Source of the DNA: Gammaproteobacteria bacterium
GTDB lineage: Bacteria > Pseudomonadota > Gammaproteobacteria > Thiohalorhabdales > Thiohalorhabdaceae
Length of the DNA stretch: 8,526 bases
Reading direction: 5' to 3'
Assembly (NCBI GenBank): GCA_018609925.1
Contig: JAHEOG010000103.1
Coordinates: 1 to 8,526 of the forward strand
Shown here: one piece after another, positions 6,848 through 8,526 of the stretch
How positions within the stretch are numbered: position 1 is the stretch's first letter
How the letters are laid out: each line of letters starts with the position of its first letter
Notes under the pieces: model-generated
Told to the model about the DNA's origin: nothing
The model's database searches: none
The model's input: the letters and a program-made list of their open reading frames with translations, nothing else
Program-made: the position numbers and the translations under genes

Positions 6848-6874
6848 CCCAAAGGGCCCTACGCCCCAAAGGGC
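6848..6874. repeat. Short tandem repeat, CCCAAAGGGC twice
   Basis: CCCAAAGGGC occurs at 6848-6857 and again at 6865-6874, giving a 17-bp period. The flanking bases (GGCAC and CTACG before each copy) differ. Each copy is partly self-complementary (CCC/GGG). It lies just right of the IS relic in non-coding DNA and could mark a junction. No function is evident. Confidence 0.6.
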
Positions 6875-7059
6875 GCCCGCTGACGGGTTTGCCCTTACTC
6901 GACCCCTGCCCTATTGGCTTCCTCGGGGGGGAAGGCCATTTCAGACGGGCCGGACCACTCAAAAGGGCCGCCCAAACCTCATAACCCAGCTATTTGGCGC
7001 GTAACCTGGCTATCGGTAAATGATCCGAGTTGAACCATCATCCCGTGTAGAGAGCATCA
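6875..7059. other. Non-coding region upstream of tenA
   Basis: No gene is evident. I looked for a TPP riboswitch (THI box), often found before thiamine genes, and did not find its conserved CTGAGA and ACC-TTGAACCTGATC elements. The stretch GAGTTGAACCATCATC (7027-7042) has only a slight resemblance. A weak Shine-Dalgarno GTAGAGAG (7047-7054) precedes the tenA start. Confidence 0.5.
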
Positions 7060-7740
7060 ATGACGCAAAACGACGACACGCTACTCAGCCGCCTGGTCCA
7101 GGAAACGGGCGACGACTGGGCGCGCTACGTCGATCACCCGTTCGTCACGGCGCTCGCGGCCGGCACGCTCGCCGAGGCCAATTTTCGCCATTACCTAATG
7201 CAGGACTATGTCTTCCTGATCCACTTCTCGCGGGCTTGGGCGCTGGCAGTCTACAAGTCGGAAAGCCTGGACGATATGCGCGCGGCGGCCCGCGTCATGC
7301 ACGGCCTGCTCGAGCACGAAATGGAGTTGCACGTCCAGTACTGCGCCTCCTGGGGTATCGATCGTGACGCTCTCGAGTCGACGGTTGAGGCCCAGGGCAA
7401 CATGGCCTATACCCGCTACGTGCTTGAGCGCGGCCTCGCCGGGGACCTGCTCGACCTGCTGGCTGCGGTCGCACCCTGCGTATGCGGCTATGCCCAGATC
7501 GGGCGTGCCCGGATCGATCATCCCGATACCTTGCTCGATGGCAACCCGTACCGCGACTGGCTCGAGCTCTACGCCGGCGAGGAGTTCCAGGCGCTCGACC
7601 GCTCCGTTGTCGAGCAGATGGACCGCCTCGCCGCCGAACGCGCGACCGAAGGCCGCATGCCGTCCCTTGCGCGCACCTTTGCCCAGGCCACGCGGCTCGA
7701 GATCGGTTTCTGGGACATGGGGCTGTTTCGAACAATTTGA
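7060..7740 (+). CDS. tenA: TenA-family aminopyrimidine aminohydrolase / thiaminase II
   Basis: A 226-aa protein, the usual TenA length. ATG 7060 follows GTAGAGAG by five bases. TenA hydrolyses 4-amino-5-aminomethyl-2-methylpyrimidine to HMP for thiamine salvage, and more slowly splits thiamine itself, in the cytoplasm. Family features: 'DHPFVTALAAGTL' near residues 25-37; 'FRHYLMQDYVFLIHFSRAWA' (42-61) with the active-site Asp49 and Tyr50; 'YTRYVL' (117-122); 'VAPCVCGYAQIG' (137-148) with the nucleophile Cys140; and 'ATRLEIGFWDMG' (210-221) with the general acid Glu214. All key residues of the TenA_C (cysteine) class are present, so it should be active. It stands alone: no thi genes or TPP riboswitch are adjacent, and relic IS DNA lies upstream with AT-richer DNA downstream. 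A TenA-like salvage enzyme of different substrate preference is possible. Confidence 0.93.
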   Translation: MTQNDDTLLSRLVQETGDDWARYVDHPFVTALAAGTLAEANFRHYLMQDYVFLIHFSRAWALAVYKSESLDDMRAAARVMHGLLEHEMELHVQYCASWGIDRDALESTVEAQGNMAYTRYVLERGLAGDLLDLLAAVAPCVCGYAQIGRARIDHPDTLLDGNPYRDWLELYAGEEFQALDRSVVEQMDRLAAERATEGRMPSLARTFAQATRLEIGFWDMGLFRTI

Positions 7741-7992
7741 GGCGGCTTGGCTAGCGCGAGGGGGAATGGGGTCATGTATTGTTTTTACTGATAACTTAAA
7801 AGGCTCAGCTGAAATGTTTTGACCTGTCGATGGTTAATCCAGCTCGGCGTTGAGTGCTTATCCTTCCGAGTTTCGCAAGTTAGCAAGCGCGTGAGGTCAG
7901 GGCCCGATCGGACAGGCTGCGACGGTAGATCAATCTGAAATGCGTGGATTGGTTACCGACCAGACCTTACTAGATCGTAGAGCTGGCCTTTT
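7741..7992. other. AT-richer non-coding region, possible mobile-element debris
   Basis: No gene is supported. Base composition is clearly less GC-rich than in the neighbouring genes, with runs such as TTGTTTTTACTGATAAC and AAATGTTTTGAC. The motif GGAATGGGGTCATGTATTG (from 7763) resembles the 'GGGGTCATGTCTTG' sequences that I recall flanking IS200-like/RAYT transposases in gammaproteobacteria, but no transposase is here. I see no clear terminator for tenA or for the opposing gene ending at 7993, and no tRNA. Confidence 0.4.
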
Positions 7993-8343
7993 CTAGCCCC
8001 AGCGATCATCGACCAAGGCTGCCCCTTCTTGGGCGGCGCGCTCGCACAAATCGGGACTGGCCAGCACCTCGGCCACCTGCTCGCGAAGCTGGTCCCGGAG
8101 TTCCGGGGCGGCCTCGATGTACCGCCAGTGCCCTCCTTCCATGACCTCGGTGGAGTCCACCACTTCTTCGGGGGTCGTTTCCCGGAGAAGCGCACGGGCT
8201 TCCGCCAGGGGATCCTCCTCTTCGTCCCCATCGTGCCGCAGGCCATCCCGGATGTGCTCGACAGTCAGCGCAATAGCCTCGCTTTGACCCACTACGGGCC
8301 AGGCCTCGGCCTGCTGTGTCCCTTTGTTGTTGGAATCTGTCAT
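7993..8343 (-). CDS. Uncharacterised acidic cytoplasmic protein in the rseA position
   Basis: A 116-aa protein. ATG 8343 is preceded by AGAAGGAAGAGG, a strong Shine-Dalgarno that lies inside the end of rpoE, and the start overlaps the rpoE stop (ATGA), so the two are probably translationally coupled. A longer frame from 8436 only overlaps rpoE coding sequence. The sequence is acidic and hydrophilic ('DGDEEEDPLAEARALL', 'TTPEEVVDSTEV') with helical segments such as 'ELRDQLREQVAEVLASPDL'. It has a single Cys100. There is no transmembrane segment, no His-x3-Cys-x2-Cys zinc motif and no resemblance to RseA. In most gammaproteobacteria rseA/mucA, a membrane anti-sigma factor, follows rpoE. This protein may be a soluble sigma-E partner or regulator, or simply unrelated. 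I do not recognise the family. Confidence 0.75.
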   Translation of the reverse strand: MTDSNNKGTQQAEAWPVVGQSEAIALTVEHIRDGLRHDGDEEEDPLAEARALLRETTPEEVVDSTEVMEGGHWRYIEAAPELRDQLREQVAEVLASPDLCERAAQEGAALVDDRWG

Positions 8344-8526
8344 GCCTCTTCCTTCTCCCGAGACAAGTGGTCCAGGGCATTTTGGATGGCCCCCCGCGCC
8401 CGGAAGATCCGCGAGCGGACCGTGCCGATGGGGCACTCCATGATGCGGGCAATCTCTTCGTAGGTGAGCCCGTCGATCTCCCGGAGGGTGAGGGCCTGCT
8501 TCAGATCCGGCGGCAGACCCTCTACC
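8340..8526 (-). CDS. rpoE: RNA polymerase sigma-E factor RpoE, C-terminal end (partial)
   Basis: The last 61 codons of an ECF sigma factor entering from the right edge. The peptide 'LPPDLKQALTLREIDGLTYE' then 'EIARIMECPIGTVRSRIFRA' and 'RGAIQNAL' is close to E. coli RpoE ('LPEDLRMAITLRELDGLSYE', 'EIAAIMDCPVGTVRSRIFRA' as recalled). It is the sigma region 4 helix-turn-helix, which contacts the -35 element of envelope-stress promoters. RpoE directs transcription of outer-membrane assembly and folding genes. The stop TGA (8342-8340) overlaps the start of the next gene. The closeness to RpoE proper, rather than to other ECF types, makes the missing rseA downstream worth noting. Region 2 and the promoter are outside the window. 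Confidence 0.94.
   Translation of the reverse strand, partial: VEGLPPDLKQALTLREIDGLTYEEIARIMECPIGTVRSRIFRARGAIQNALDHLSREKEEA

Noticed and set aside
6875..7059. A TPP riboswitch ahead of tenA
   Set aside because: The conserved CTGAGA and ACCTGATC elements are absent; only a slight GTTGAACC resemblance is present.
7295..7735. A 146-aa minus-strand frame within tenA
   Set aside because: Arg-rich shadow of tenA, whose plus-strand frame has all the catalytic residues.
8344..8436. N-terminal extension of the 116-aa gene from 8436
   Set aside because: The extension only reads rpoE region 4 coding DNA in another frame. The ATGA overlap and Shine-Dalgarno support 8343.

Overview
The window is high-GC DNA that looks like the chromosome of a gammaproteobacterium. 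The best taxonomic clues are a RpoE C-terminus very close to the enterobacterial/pseudomonad type, a GlcF C-terminus of proteobacterial type, an outer-membrane protein (so a Gram-negative envelope) and a canonical FNR/Anr operator. I cannot name the genus. A redox lifestyle is suggested by an FNR-type site, a monoheme cytochrome c fused to a predicted outer-membrane beta-barrel, and a cytoplasmic molybdopterin/[4Fe-4S] oxidoreductase.

Layout. Positions 3-143 hold the last 46 codons of glcF (+). Positions 144-497 are a non-coding leader with a perfect FNR box (291-304) nested in a larger inverted repeat. Positions 498-1727 encode the cytochrome c/beta-barrel fusion (+). On the minus strand, 1807-2609 is a polysaccharide deacetylase (NodB fold) split over three reading frames, which I call a pseudogene. 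Positions 2610-2961 have no clear gene, and 2962-3099 is a possible 45-aa ORF. Positions 3149-5284 encode a 711-aa single-subunit molybdopterin oxidoreductase, and 5391-5969 a small exported protein with a His-rich C-terminus. Positions 6039-6344 hold a doubtful 101-aa ORF that stops 5 bp before the terminal inverted repeat of a decayed IS3-family element (about 6350-6845, transposase on the minus strand, with frameshifts and stops). Positions 7060-7740 encode TenA (thiaminase II family). Positions 7741-7992 are AT-richer and non-coding. On the minus strand lie a 116-aa uncharacterised protein (7993-8343) and, overlapping it by 4 bp, the 3' end of rpoE (8340-8526).

How the parts may work together. 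The only regulatory site I can read with some confidence is the FNR box ahead of the cytochrome-barrel gene, which suggests oxygen-responsive expression of an outer-membrane electron carrier. The molybdopterin enzyme and the exported His-rich protein lie on the same strand farther downstream, but gaps and the inverted deacetylase relic separate them from the cytochrome gene, so a single operon is not shown. The right half is a patchwork of relic mobile DNA and housekeeping genes. The most distinctive features are the cytochrome-barrel fusion with its FNR site, and a soluble acidic protein where anti-sigma factor RseA would normally follow rpoE.
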